From Defluviitaleaceae bacterium (lineage in GTDB: Bacteria > Bacillota > Clostridia > Lachnospirales > WQUN01), in assembly GCA_009783395.1 (NCBI GenBank), contig WRHA01000324.1, positions 1-7,304 on the forward strand: 7,304 bases of DNA, in the 5' to 3' direction. Both the position numbers and the translations under genes were made by a program. The notes under the pieces were generated by a model. It did not search any database, had not been told where the DNA came from, and was given only the letters and a program-made list of their open reading frames with translations. Below, in pieces: positions 1-5,388 of this stretch; the first letter of the stretch is position 1, and the number at the start of each line of letters is the position of its first letter.

Positions 1-625
1 CGGCAGATAATGCCATAGCCGTCGTAAACGCGCCGATTCCCAGCATATTTATGGACGCCTCCGAGCCGCCCGCCAGAATCGCGTCGGCATAACCGTGCTT
101 GACTGCGCGAAAAGCCTCTCCGATTGCGTGGGTTGCCGTGGCACACGCAGAAATAACGGGCAAATTTACGCCTCGTGCGTTGTGCCGCATTGCAATAAGG
201 CCGGAAGCCATGTTTGCAATCATCATGGGAATGAGAAATGGCGAAATTCTTTCGGGGCCGCGGTTAAACATTACTTCGGTTTGTGCGACCATTGTTCCCA
301 AGCCGCCAATCCCCGAGCCAACGTACACGCCAAAACGTTCGGGCGAAACAGTGTTCGCCAAGCCGCTGTCATCCATTGCTTCCGCCGCCGCCGCAATCGC
401 GTATTGACAAAATAATTCCGTGCGCTTTATTTCGCTTTTTTCAATAAAATTTTCGGGCACAAAATTTTTAACCTCGGCCGCAATTTTCGCCTTCATTCCC
501 GAGGCATCAAACTTTGTTATTTCGGCAAAACCATGCTTGCCCTGCGTCAGGCTTATCCAAAAATCCGCAATGTTATTTCCCACGGGCGAAATACAACCAA
601 GCCCCGTAATTACTACTCTTTTCAT
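1..625 (-). CDS. fabF: Beta-ketoacyl-ACP synthase II (FabF), N-terminal part
   Basis: Condensing enzyme that extends acyl-ACP with malonyl-ACP in cytosolic type II fatty-acid synthesis. The visible 208 codons begin MKRVVITGLGCISPVGNN, the standard FabF opening, and contain the nucleophile motif SACATATHAIGEAF with Cys161 in the usual place, followed by the ILAGGSEA segment. About half of the usual ~410 residues are visible; the two catalytic histidines lie beyond the window start, so integrity cannot be judged. The start codon overlaps the fabG stop as ATGA, and a GGAGG lies 9 bases upstream (635-639), inside the fabG end, so translation is probably coupled. It is the last visible gene of the leftward fab operon. 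FabB is an alternative name by homology, but operon position and the Firmicute setting favour FabF. Confidence 0.95.
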   Translation of the reverse strand, partial: MKRVVITGLGCISPVGNNIADFWISLTQGKHGFAEITKFDASGMKAKIAAEVKNFVPENFIEKSEIKRTELFCQYAIAAAAEAMDDSGLANTVSPERFGVYVGSGIGGLGTMVAQTEVMFNRGPERISPFLIPMMIANMASGLIAMRHNARGVNLPVISACATATHAIGEAFRAVKHGYADAILAGGSEASINMLGIGAFTTAMALSA

Positions 626-1362
626 GCGTACATACCTCCATCAGCCTTGATGACTTCGCCCGTTATATACGACGCCGCGTCCGAAGCCAAAAATAATGCA
701 AGGGCAGCAATTTCTTCCGGCTTGCCCATGCGCTTCAGCGGAACGGCAGTTTTTACATTTTGCAAAATCTCTTCGGGAAGCACGGAAGTCATGTCTGTTT
801 CGATAAACCCGGGCGCGATTGCGTTACACGTTACATTACGGCTCGCAAATTCCTTCGCGCTTGTTTTCGTAAGCCCGATTAAGCCCGCCTTCGACGCAGA
901 ATAATTACCCTGCCCAACGTTCCCCGCAATCCCCGATACCGACGAAATATTTATGATTCTGCCGACGGGCGACTTCAATATATATCTGGCAAGATGCCGC
1001 GTGAAATTAAACGCGCCTTTAAGATTTACGTTTATGACGGCATCGAAATCGTCCTCTTTCATGGAAAGAAGCAAGCCGTCCTTTGTAATCCCCGCGTTAT
1101 TTACAAGAATATCGATTTTGCCAAATTCCTTGAAAATTTTCGCACAGACATCTTTTGTTTGCGAAAAATCAGAAACATCGCACTGATATGCCCTTGCTTT
1201 TATGCCGAAACTTTCGGCCCCCGCGACAACTTCGTTAGCCGCCGCTTCATTTCCGGAAAATATAACGGCAATATCCGCGCCGTTTTCCGCAAACGCAAGC
1301 GCGACCGCCTTGCCTATCCCGCGTGAACCGCCTGTTACAACCGCCGTTTTTCCTTTAAGCAT
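622..1362 (-). CDS. fabG: 3-oxoacyl-ACP reductase FabG
   Basis: NADPH-dependent short-chain dehydrogenase that reduces beta-ketoacyl-ACP to beta-hydroxyacyl-ACP. Numbered from the ATG at 1362, the Rossmann motif TGGSRGIG is at 10-17, NNAG at 88-91, and the catalytic Ser141 (in NISSVSG), Tyr154 and Lys158 (YSASK) are all present; the end is TGEVIKADGGMYA as in canonical FabG. The frame is also open from a GTG at 1371, giving three more residues, but the ATG at 1362 is preferred: it has GGGTG six bases upstream, gives MLKGKTAVVTGG, and yields 246 residues, the usual FabG length. It overlaps the end of fabD by 8 bases and shares ATGA with fabF, so it is embedded in the operon. Family membership is certain; FabG rather than another SDR follows from the context and close motif fit. 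Confidence 0.96.
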   Translation of the reverse strand: MLKGKTAVVTGGSRGIGKAVALAFAENGADIAVIFSGNEAAANEVVAGAESFGIKARAYQCDVSDFSQTKDVCAKIFKEFGKIDILVNNAGITKDGLLLSMKEDDFDAVINVNLKGAFNFTRHLARYILKSPVGRIINISSVSGIAGNVGQGNYSASKAGLIGLTKTSAKEFASRNVTCNAIAPGFIETDMTSVLPEEILQNVKTAVPLKRMGKPEEIAALALFLASDAASYITGEVIKADGGMYA

Positions 1363-2251
1363 AGCAATCACCCGTGCTTTCGAGAGATTTCAAATCAAAA
1401 ACATTAACAACTTTTACGTCGGGATTTATTTTTTGAACAAGCCCCGTAAGTGTTTTGCCCGGGCCTGCTTCTATGAATGTGCCAAAACCGGCGTCGATCA
1501 TGTTTTCAATCGTTTCGTGCCACTTTACTGGGCTGTTTATGTGGCGCGAAAGCAAATCTGAGGGGTTTTGGTAAGCTTGCGCGGTTACATTTGAGTAAAT
1601 CGGTTTTGCCGCGCTGTTGAAATTTTTGCCCTGCAAAAAATTTTTTACTTCCTCGGCGGCCTTATCCATGAGGGGACTGTGAAACGCGCCGCTTACGGCA
1701 AGCTTTAGTGCTTTCCCCTTACAGGAAGAAACCGCGTCGGCCAAACTTTCAAAAGTGTTTTCAGAAAACGCAACCACGGTTTGATTGCCGCAGTTGAAAT
1801 TCGCAGGGTATGCACCGTTTATTTCATCGCAAATTGAAATTATTTTTTCGGAAGAAAGGCCAATCACTGCCGCCATTCCGCTGTTTTTCTTTGCGCATTT
1901 ATGCATTGAATTTGCACGGAAATTTACAAATTCAAGCCCCTGCGAAAAATCCATAACGCCGCAATAAACCAGCGCGGGAATTTCGCCGAGTGAAAACCCT
2001 GCTGCGCCGTCGGCTTCAATGCCGCATTCTTTCATCGCCGCCGCACAAGCCAGGTCTGCCGCATATAGAGCGGGTTGCGCATGGATTGTTAAGTTTAATA
2101 AATCCTGCGGTCCCTCGAAAATAATTTTCTTGACGGAAGAATCCAATGAATCAAAAATTTTTCTCACGGACTCAAATTTTTCATATAAATCTGCGCACAT
2201 TCCTACTTTTTGCGCACCCTGCCCCGGAAATATAATTGCCGTTTTATTCAT
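1355..2251 (-). CDS. fabD: Malonyl-CoA:ACP transacylase (FabD)
   Basis: Transfers malonyl from CoA to ACP, supplying extender units to FabH and FabF. The 298-residue protein has the family's GQGAQKVGM at 10-18, the nucleophile elbow GFSLGE at 85-90 (Ser87), Arg112 in FRANSM, the catalytic His191 in GAFHSPLM, and EAGPGKTL at 261-268. Length matches the ~300-residue family. The elbow reads GFSLGE where the textbook form is GHSLGE; I believe Phe occurs in some Firmicute homologues, so this is not taken as inactivation. The start overlaps the last 8 bases of fabK; only a weak GGGTAG lies 5 bases upstream, which suggests translation coupled to fabK. Lies between fabK and fabG in the operon. Confidence 0.95.
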   Translation of the reverse strand: MNKTAIIFPGQGAQKVGMCADLYEKFESVRKIFDSLDSSVKKIIFEGPQDLLNLTIHAQPALYAADLACAAAMKECGIEADGAAGFSLGEIPALVYCGVMDFSQGLEFVNFRANSMHKCAKKNSGMAAVIGLSSEKIISICDEINGAYPANFNCGNQTVVAFSENTFESLADAVSSCKGKALKLAVSGAFHSPLMDKAAEEVKNFLQGKNFNSAAKPIYSNVTAQAYQNPSDLLSRHINSPVKWHETIENMIDAGFGTFIEAGPGKTLTGLVQKINPDVKVVNVFDLKSLESTGDCYA

Positions 2252-3188
2252 AAAAACTACCCGCTTTTCCCAAAATTTCTTTCGCCTGCGAGAACATTTC
2301 TTCGATTATTTCTTTTGCGGTTTGTTCTCGGTTTACCAGCCCTGCGATTTGCCCCGACAGAAAACAACCTTCTTTTGTGTCGCCATCTGTTGCGGCGAGT
2401 TTTAGACGCCCTTCTCCGAATTTTTCCAATTCGCTGTCGGAAACGGAATTATCGTACTCTTTTGAGGAAAATTCGCGGACGAAATTATTTTTTATTGCGC
2501 GAACGGGATGCCCCAAACGTTTGCCGGTGGAAACCGTGTCTATGTCTTTTGCCTTTAGCACCATGCTTTTGTAGTTTTCGTGAACATTACATTCCGTGGC
2601 AACCAAAAACCGCGTCCCGACTTGAACGCCGCTTGCGCCAAGCATAAGCGCGGCGGCAATGCCCCTGCCATCCGCAATGCCGCCTGCCGCGATTACCGGG
2701 ATATTTACGGCATCGCACACCTGCGGAACCAACGCCATCGTTGTAATGTCGCCCACATGACCGCCCGCTTCGCCGCCTTCTGAAATTACTGCGAACGCAC
2801 CGCTTCGCGCCATCAATTTGGCAAGGGCAACAGATGCAACAACAGGGATAACCTTCGCGCCGTATTCCGTCCACATTTTCATGTACTTTGCGGGGTTTCC
2901 CGCGCCGGTCACGATTATTTTTACTTTTTCGTCCGCAATAACTTGCGCGACTTCTTCCGCGTATGGACTCATGAGCATGATGTTCACGCCAAAAGGCTTA
3001 TCCGTCATGCTTTTTATTTTTCTTATTTCGCGCAACAAAAAATCGGCAGGCGCGTTGCCGGCGGCAATAATACCCAAGCCGCCCGCATTTGAAACCGCCG
3101 CCGCAAGCGAGGCATCAGAAATCCACGCCATTCCCCCTTGAAAAATGGGAAATTTAATACCGAGAGCATCGCAAAGAATAGTCTTCAT
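2244..3188 (-). CDS. fabK: Enoyl-ACP reductase II, FMN-dependent (FabK)
   Basis: Flavoprotein of the nitronate monooxygenase/2-nitropropane dioxygenase fold that performs the last reduction of each elongation cycle. The 314-residue product opens with the phosphate-binding QGGMAWISD (17-25), has SEGGEAGGHVG with the catalytic-type His144 at the position known from Streptococcus pneumoniae FabK, then the FMN-phosphate loop AAGGIADGRG (167-176) and GTRFL (191-195). The nitronate monooxygenase paralogues share the fold, but location between acpP and fabD fixes the role as FabK. It starts one base after the acpP stop; the purine-rich GAGGCGG within the acpP end is the only visible ribosome site. 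FabK is the triclosan-insensitive type of enoyl reductase; no fabI is in the window. Confidence 0.95.
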   Translation of the reverse strand: MKTILCDALGIKFPIFQGGMAWISDASLAAAVSNAGGLGIIAAGNAPADFLLREIRKIKSMTDKPFGVNIMLMSPYAEEVAQVIADEKVKIIVTGAGNPAKYMKMWTEYGAKVIPVVASVALAKLMARSGAFAVISEGGEAGGHVGDITTMALVPQVCDAVNIPVIAAGGIADGRGIAAALMLGASGVQVGTRFLVATECNVHENYKSMVLKAKDIDTVSTGKRLGHPVRAIKNNFVREFSSKEYDNSVSDSELEKFGEGRLKLAATDGDTKEGCFLSGQIAGLVNREQTAKEIIEEMFSQAKEILGKAGSFYE

Positions 3189-3189
3189 T

Positions 3190-3408
3190 TTATTTTTTCG
3201 CCGCCTCGATTACCGCCATAAGCGCGCCAATATCTGTCATGGCATTGCTAACTTCGATTGTTACGCCAAATTCGTCCTCAAGCTCCATTAGGAGCTGCAC
3301 TGTGTCCAGCGAATCCAACCCGAGTTCTGTAAACGTCGTTGTTTCCGAGATTTGCAGCGTGTCATCGGATTTGTAAGCCCTTAAAACCTTTGTTAATTGT
3401 TCAATCAT
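3190..3408 (-). CDS. acpP: Acyl carrier protein
   Basis: Small acidic carrier that holds growing acyl chains on a phosphopantetheine arm. The 72-residue product has the attachment motif ELGLDSLDTVQL with Ser33 as the modified serine, followed by the acidic recognition helix (LLMELEDEFGV). The start chosen is the ATG at 3408, with a consensus GGAGGA at 3415-3420 six bases upstream; the frame remains open to 3456, but an extension would have no ribosome site and would add residues unlike ACP. The 26-base gap after fabH contains this strong ribosome site, which suits a carrier protein needed in excess of the enzymes. Slightly shorter than the E. coli ACP (77 residues), within family range. Confidence 0.95.
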   Translation of the reverse strand: MIEQLTKVLRAYKSDDTLQISETTTFTELGLDSLDTVQLLMELEDEFGVTIEVSNAMTDIGALMAVIEAAKK

Positions 3409-3434
3409 TTTGTTTCCTCCAATATATAAAATTT

Positions 3435-4379
3435 TTATTCCCAAACCATAACGCAAGTTCCGGTTGTCATTCCCGCGCCGAAACCTACCAACATAAGCGT
3501 GTCGCCTGAGTTTATTTTTCCTTCTTCAAGCATTTCGTCAAGCAGAATAGGAATTGTTGCGGCGGTAGTGTTTGCATATTTATCAATATTTACAGGAAAT
3601 TTTTCAGGCGGTTGTTTTAAGCGTGTTCGCACGCCGTCGATGATTCTGCTGTTTGCTTGATGCAAAAGGAAGTGATTTATGTCTGACGCGGTTAATTTTA
3701 ATTCCGCAAGCGCGGTCTTTATTTCTTCCGCAACGGACAAAACAGCGAATTTGTAAACGTCCTGCCCGTTCATGGCAGTGAAGCCGCTTGTGCCATCTTT
3801 TGAAAAGGGGCTGTTGCCTGCTCGCGATTTTGCATAAAGCATTTTTGCATCGGGCGCGGAGTTGCTTCTGATGTATTTTAGGGCGTTTCCCTTTGTAACA
3901 ACGCAAGCTCCCGCGCCATCTCCGAACAGTACGCAAGTAGCTCTGTCGTTCCAGTCGACAAGGCGAGACATCATATCTGCACCCACGATTAAAATATTTT
4001 TGTATTTTGAAATAAACGCTTCTGCAATTTCCATGCCATATATAAATCCCGAACACGCGGCGTTAATATCAAATGCGGGGCATTTCACGCCGAGCCGCTC
4101 TGCCACACAACATGCAAGCGAAGGAAAGGAAAAATCTCCGGCAATTGTTGGGCATATAATCATTTCAATGTCCTGCATTGAAATACGGGCATTTTTAATT
4201 GCAATTCGTGCTGCAGATTCGGCTAAATCGGTCAAATTTTCTTCTGTGCAAACATAGCGATTTTTTATTCCCGTACGGGACACAATCCAGTCATCGCTTG
4301 TGTCGACCATCGCGGCAAGCTCATCATTCGGCACGGCACGCGTCGGCAGTTTTCTGCCTGTACCAATAATTTTTATCAT
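3435..4379 (-). CDS. fabH: Beta-ketoacyl-ACP synthase III (FabH)
   Basis: Initiates fatty-acid synthesis by condensing a short acyl-CoA primer with malonyl-ACP. The 314-residue protein shows the full thiolase-fold triad: Cys109 in NAACSGFIYG, His240 in LLHQAN and Asn270 in YANTTAATIP, plus DDWIVSRTGI at 29-38 and the glycine-rich VGFGAGMTTG near the end. Length is typical. The start ATG overlaps the repressor gene's stop (ATGA, 4376-4379), with GAGGAG five bases upstream at 4385-4390. Primer preference (acetyl versus branched acyl-CoA) cannot be read from the sequence. Confidence 0.96.
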   Translation of the reverse strand: MIKIIGTGRKLPTRAVPNDELAAMVDTSDDWIVSRTGIKNRYVCTEENLTDLAESAARIAIKNARISMQDIEMIICPTIAGDFSFPSLACCVAERLGVKCPAFDINAACSGFIYGMEIAEAFISKYKNILIVGADMMSRLVDWNDRATCVLFGDGAGACVVTKGNALKYIRSNSAPDAKMLYAKSRAGNSPFSKDGTSGFTAMNGQDVYKFAVLSVAEEIKTALAELKLTASDINHFLLHQANSRIIDGVRTRLKQPPEKFPVNIDKYANTTAATIPILLDEMLEEGKINSGDTLMLVGFGAGMTTGTCVMVWE

Positions 4380-4825
4380 AGAAGCTCCTCGTAAGGTGTT
4401 TGCATTATGGCAATGATACGATTAATCATATCGTTCAACTTATCAACGTCTTGGGGTGAAAATTCCTTTTTAATCTGCTTCATCAAAAATGCAATCATTT
4501 TATCGTTCAGACCGTAGTAATTTAGAAACTTATCTGTCACACACAGGTATTGCTCTCTAAGGTCGGATTTAGATTGCTCTTTTACAACGTAACCTTTTTT
4601 TACAAGGTTGTTAATTTTGTAGTTTGCGTTGGGAATGGAGAGGTTTAAATATGAAGCAAATTCCGAAACCTTTGGTTTGCCAAGCAAGTAAATAATTTCG
4701 ACACAAAAACTTTCGGTCGCACTTAAACTGCTTTCTTTTGTTCCGATTATTTCAAGCAGACGCTTGAAATAATTCGAGCGAAACATCAAATATAGAGTTT
4801 CAAAATTCTTTTCCAACAAGTGCAT
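4376..4825 (-). CDS. MarR-family regulator of fatty-acid synthesis, FabT-like
   Basis: A 149-residue winged-helix DNA-binding protein. Residues about 35-100 form the MarR domain: LSATESFCVEIIYLLGKPKVSEFA, a recognition-helix segment SIPNANYKINNLVKKGYV (63-80), and a wing with SKSDLRE (85-91); flanking helices would form the dimer interface. It is the first gene of the fab operon and overlaps fabH, the same arrangement as FabT in streptococci and FabT-like MarR proteins in clostridia. By analogy it should repress the operon when bound to long-chain acyl-ACP, and itself; the palindrome directly upstream supports autoregulation. The gene is visibly richer in A+T than the enzymes downstream. Start ATG at 4825 is preceded by AGGG four bases away. 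The symbol is withheld because orthology to FabT is inferred from position. Confidence 0.85.
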   Translation of the reverse strand: MHLLEKNFETLYLMFRSNYFKRLLEIIGTKESSLSATESFCVEIIYLLGKPKVSEFASYLNLSIPNANYKINNLVKKGYVVKEQSKSDLREQYLCVTDKFLNYYGLNDKMIAFLMKQIKKEFSPQDVDKLNDMINRIIAIMQTPYEELL

Positions 4826-4830
4826 CCAGC

Positions 4831-4844
4831 CCTAAAAGTTTAGG
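4831..4844. repeat. Second TTTAGG inverted pair overlapping the repressor's ribosome-binding site
   Basis: CCTAAA (4831-4836) and TTTAGG (4839-4844) form a 14-base palindrome separated by AG. It reuses the left arm of the larger operator and adds a third copy of the TTTAGG half-site. In the mRNA the segment covers the AGG of the weak ribosome site (AGGG) of the repressor gene and could form a short five-pair hairpin with a four-base loop. Confidence 0.5.
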
Positions 4845-4876
4845 TAAATATATTTATGTAAAATATATTACCTAAA
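4839..4876. promoter_or_regulatory. Palindromic operator, probable binding site of the MarR/FabT-like repressor
   Basis: Perfect 9-base arms TTTAGGTAA (4839-4847) and TTACCTAAA (4868-4876) flank an AT-rich centre whose middle, ATTTATGTAAA, is itself roughly symmetric about the same axis (4857/4858). The site sits from about +6 to +44 of the predicted transcript, where a bound dimer, or two, would block elongation or promoter clearance. Assignment to the adjacent regulator is inference from position and symmetry; the sequence differs from the FabT site described in streptococci and from the FapR site of bacilli. Confidence 0.65.
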
Positions 4877-4888
4877 ATATTTTATGCA

Positions 4889-4917
4889 ATGATAACTCCG
4901 GCTATGTTGCTTGTCAA
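4889..4917 (-). promoter_or_regulatory. Sigma-A promoter of the fab operon
   Basis: Reading the minus strand, TTGACA (4917-4912) is separated by 17 bases from TATCAT (4894-4889): a perfect -35 and a 5-of-6 -10. Transcription should begin near 4882, giving a leader of about 57 bases before the repressor gene that is almost filled by the palindrome at 4839-4876. No other comparable promoter was seen upstream of the operon. Confidence 0.8.
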
Positions 4918-4932
4918 TACTTTGTTTTCAAA

Positions 4933-4944
4933 ATTTACGTAAAT
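4933..4944. repeat. 12-base palindrome upstream of the fab -35 box
   Basis: ATTTACGTAAAT is a perfect palindrome located about 16 bases upstream of the -35 box. Its first eleven bases match the centre of the operator (ATTTATGTAAA, 4852-4862) with one change. It may be an auxiliary binding site for the same regulator; in AT-rich DNA chance is a real alternative. Confidence 0.35.
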
Positions 4945-5011
4945 CTTACAATCGAAAATAAATTCGCATAACGATTGACACAGAAATATTAGTCTGCAAC
5001 ACATAGGAGCA

Positions 5012-5116
5012 ATGCCCGTTTCCCTGCACGATGAATTCATTCGCGCGAAGGTGCTTGGGGCAAAGCTCCGATTCGGACGTCCGAATTTTTTTCAATGCTC
5101 AAAAACAAAAAAATAA
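5012..5116 (+). CDS. Possible small ORF of 34 codons, doubtful
   Basis: An ATG at 5012 opens a 34-residue frame starting MPVSLHDEFIRAKVLGAKLR. AGGAG at 5005-5009 precedes it, but the spacing of two bases is too short for good initiation. No plausible -10 follows the TTGACA at 4975-4980, and I recognise no family. The frame runs through a hairpin and T-run at 5071-5092, which argues against real expression. It is most likely part of the surrounding gene debris. Confidence 0.12.
   Translation: MPVSLHDEFIRAKVLGAKLRFGRPNFFQCSKTKK
5057..5092 (+). terminator. Tandem hairpins with T-run, terminator-like
   Basis: GGGGC-AAA-GCTCC (5057-5069, one G-T pair) is followed immediately by the palindrome ATTCGGACGTCCGAAT (5071-5086), which folds as a six-pair stem with an ACGT loop, and then by a run of T to 5092. 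In the plus direction this fits a rho-independent terminator. No intact plus-strand gene ends here, so it may be a leftover from a lost gene or act against antisense transcription toward the radical SAM gene. Confidence 0.4.
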
Positions 5117-5138
5117 AACCACGACAGGCAAAAAGCGG

Positions 5139-5157
5139 TCGGATGAAGCCCATCCGA
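5139..5157 (-). terminator. Weak hairpin, possible terminator of the radical SAM operon
   Basis: TCGGATG and CATCCGA form a seven-pair stem around a five-base loop. On the minus strand it is followed, after four bases, by five T. It lies about 225 bases beyond the radical SAM stop codon, and nothing better was seen between 5158 and 5380, so the assignment is tentative. The distance makes a role in releasing that transcript possible but not compelling. Confidence 0.25.
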
Positions 5158-5159
5158 GG

Positions 5160-5288
5160 TGTACCGCGAAAAGCAATGAAATCACCGCAATTCCTGCGCT
5201 TTTGGATGAAATTAACGCAGAAAAATCTATCATCACAAATATTGAAGATTTTGCCCGCAGTGTTCGTGCGCATTGGGGCATCGAAAAT
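5160..5288 (+). pseudogene. Internally deleted ISAs1-family transposase fragment
   Basis: The plus frame encodes AKSNEITAIPALLDEINAEK followed by SIIT and then directly IEDFARSVRAHWGIEN. The first block matches the segment of ISAs1-family (H-repeat-type) DDE transposases that precedes the second catalytic Asp, and the second block matches the conserved HWGIEN motif carrying the final Glu. In intact family members these blocks are separated by on the order of 100 residues, so the core, including the second Asp, has been deleted in frame. The N-terminal third and everything after HWGIEN are also absent: the frame continues into unrelated sequence. It is a dead relic, not a functional element; no terminal inverted repeats or target duplication were found. 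Confidence 0.75.
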
Positions 5289-5388
5289 CAACCTCGGCGG
5301 AAATGTCGAAGCCTCCCCGGCGGTATTTGGAAACATGCTCGCAGTAGGAACACGCGGGCAACGGATTTTTGGTATTGAAATTATGTAG
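5281..5388 (+). pseudogene. C-terminal remnant of a PQQ-like beta-propeller protein
   Basis: In the frame ending with TAG at 5386, the last 35 codons include VEASPAVFGNMLAVGTRG followed by QRIFGIEIM. This is the closing blade typical of PQQ-like (BamB-type) beta-propeller repeat proteins: a short strand, ASPAV, then a VGTRG turn and an IFGIEI end strand. Upstream the frame has no propeller sequence and no credible start, so only the tail of the gene survives. It begins exactly where the transposase fragment stops (within 5281-5288), indicating that a deletion or insertion joined two unrelated genes. Its stop codon region overlaps the end of the convergent radical SAM gene by a few bases. Recognition is from motif memory only. 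Confidence 0.55.

Noticed and set aside
2210..2647. Long open frame on the plus strand, 145 codons
   Set aside because: It lies opposite fabK and fabD, has no recognisable motif or ribosome site, and is rich in Arg/Cys/Leu as expected of a shadow of a coding strand. The same applies to the other plus-strand frames between 95 and 4257.
3409..3456. Longer ACP start at 3456
   Set aside because: The extension would overlap the fabH end, lacks a ribosome site, and bypasses the strong GGAGGA placed six bases before the ATG at 3408.
3604..4056. 150-codon minus frame inside fabH
   Set aside because: It is a different frame of the intact fabH gene, with composition typical of a shadow (many Arg, Cys, Lys).
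4839..4876. FapR-type operator
   Set aside because: The arms do not fit the FapR site as I know it, and the adjacent regulator is a MarR protein rather than FapR.
4975..5003. Plus-strand promoter starting with TTGACA at 4975
   Set aside because: No acceptable -10 box at 16-19 bases; only AACACA or similar is present.
5095..5388. 97-codon plus frame taken as an intact gene
   Set aside because: Only its last ~35 codons resemble a protein family; the first part is lysine-rich sequence reading through the transposase fragment in another frame.
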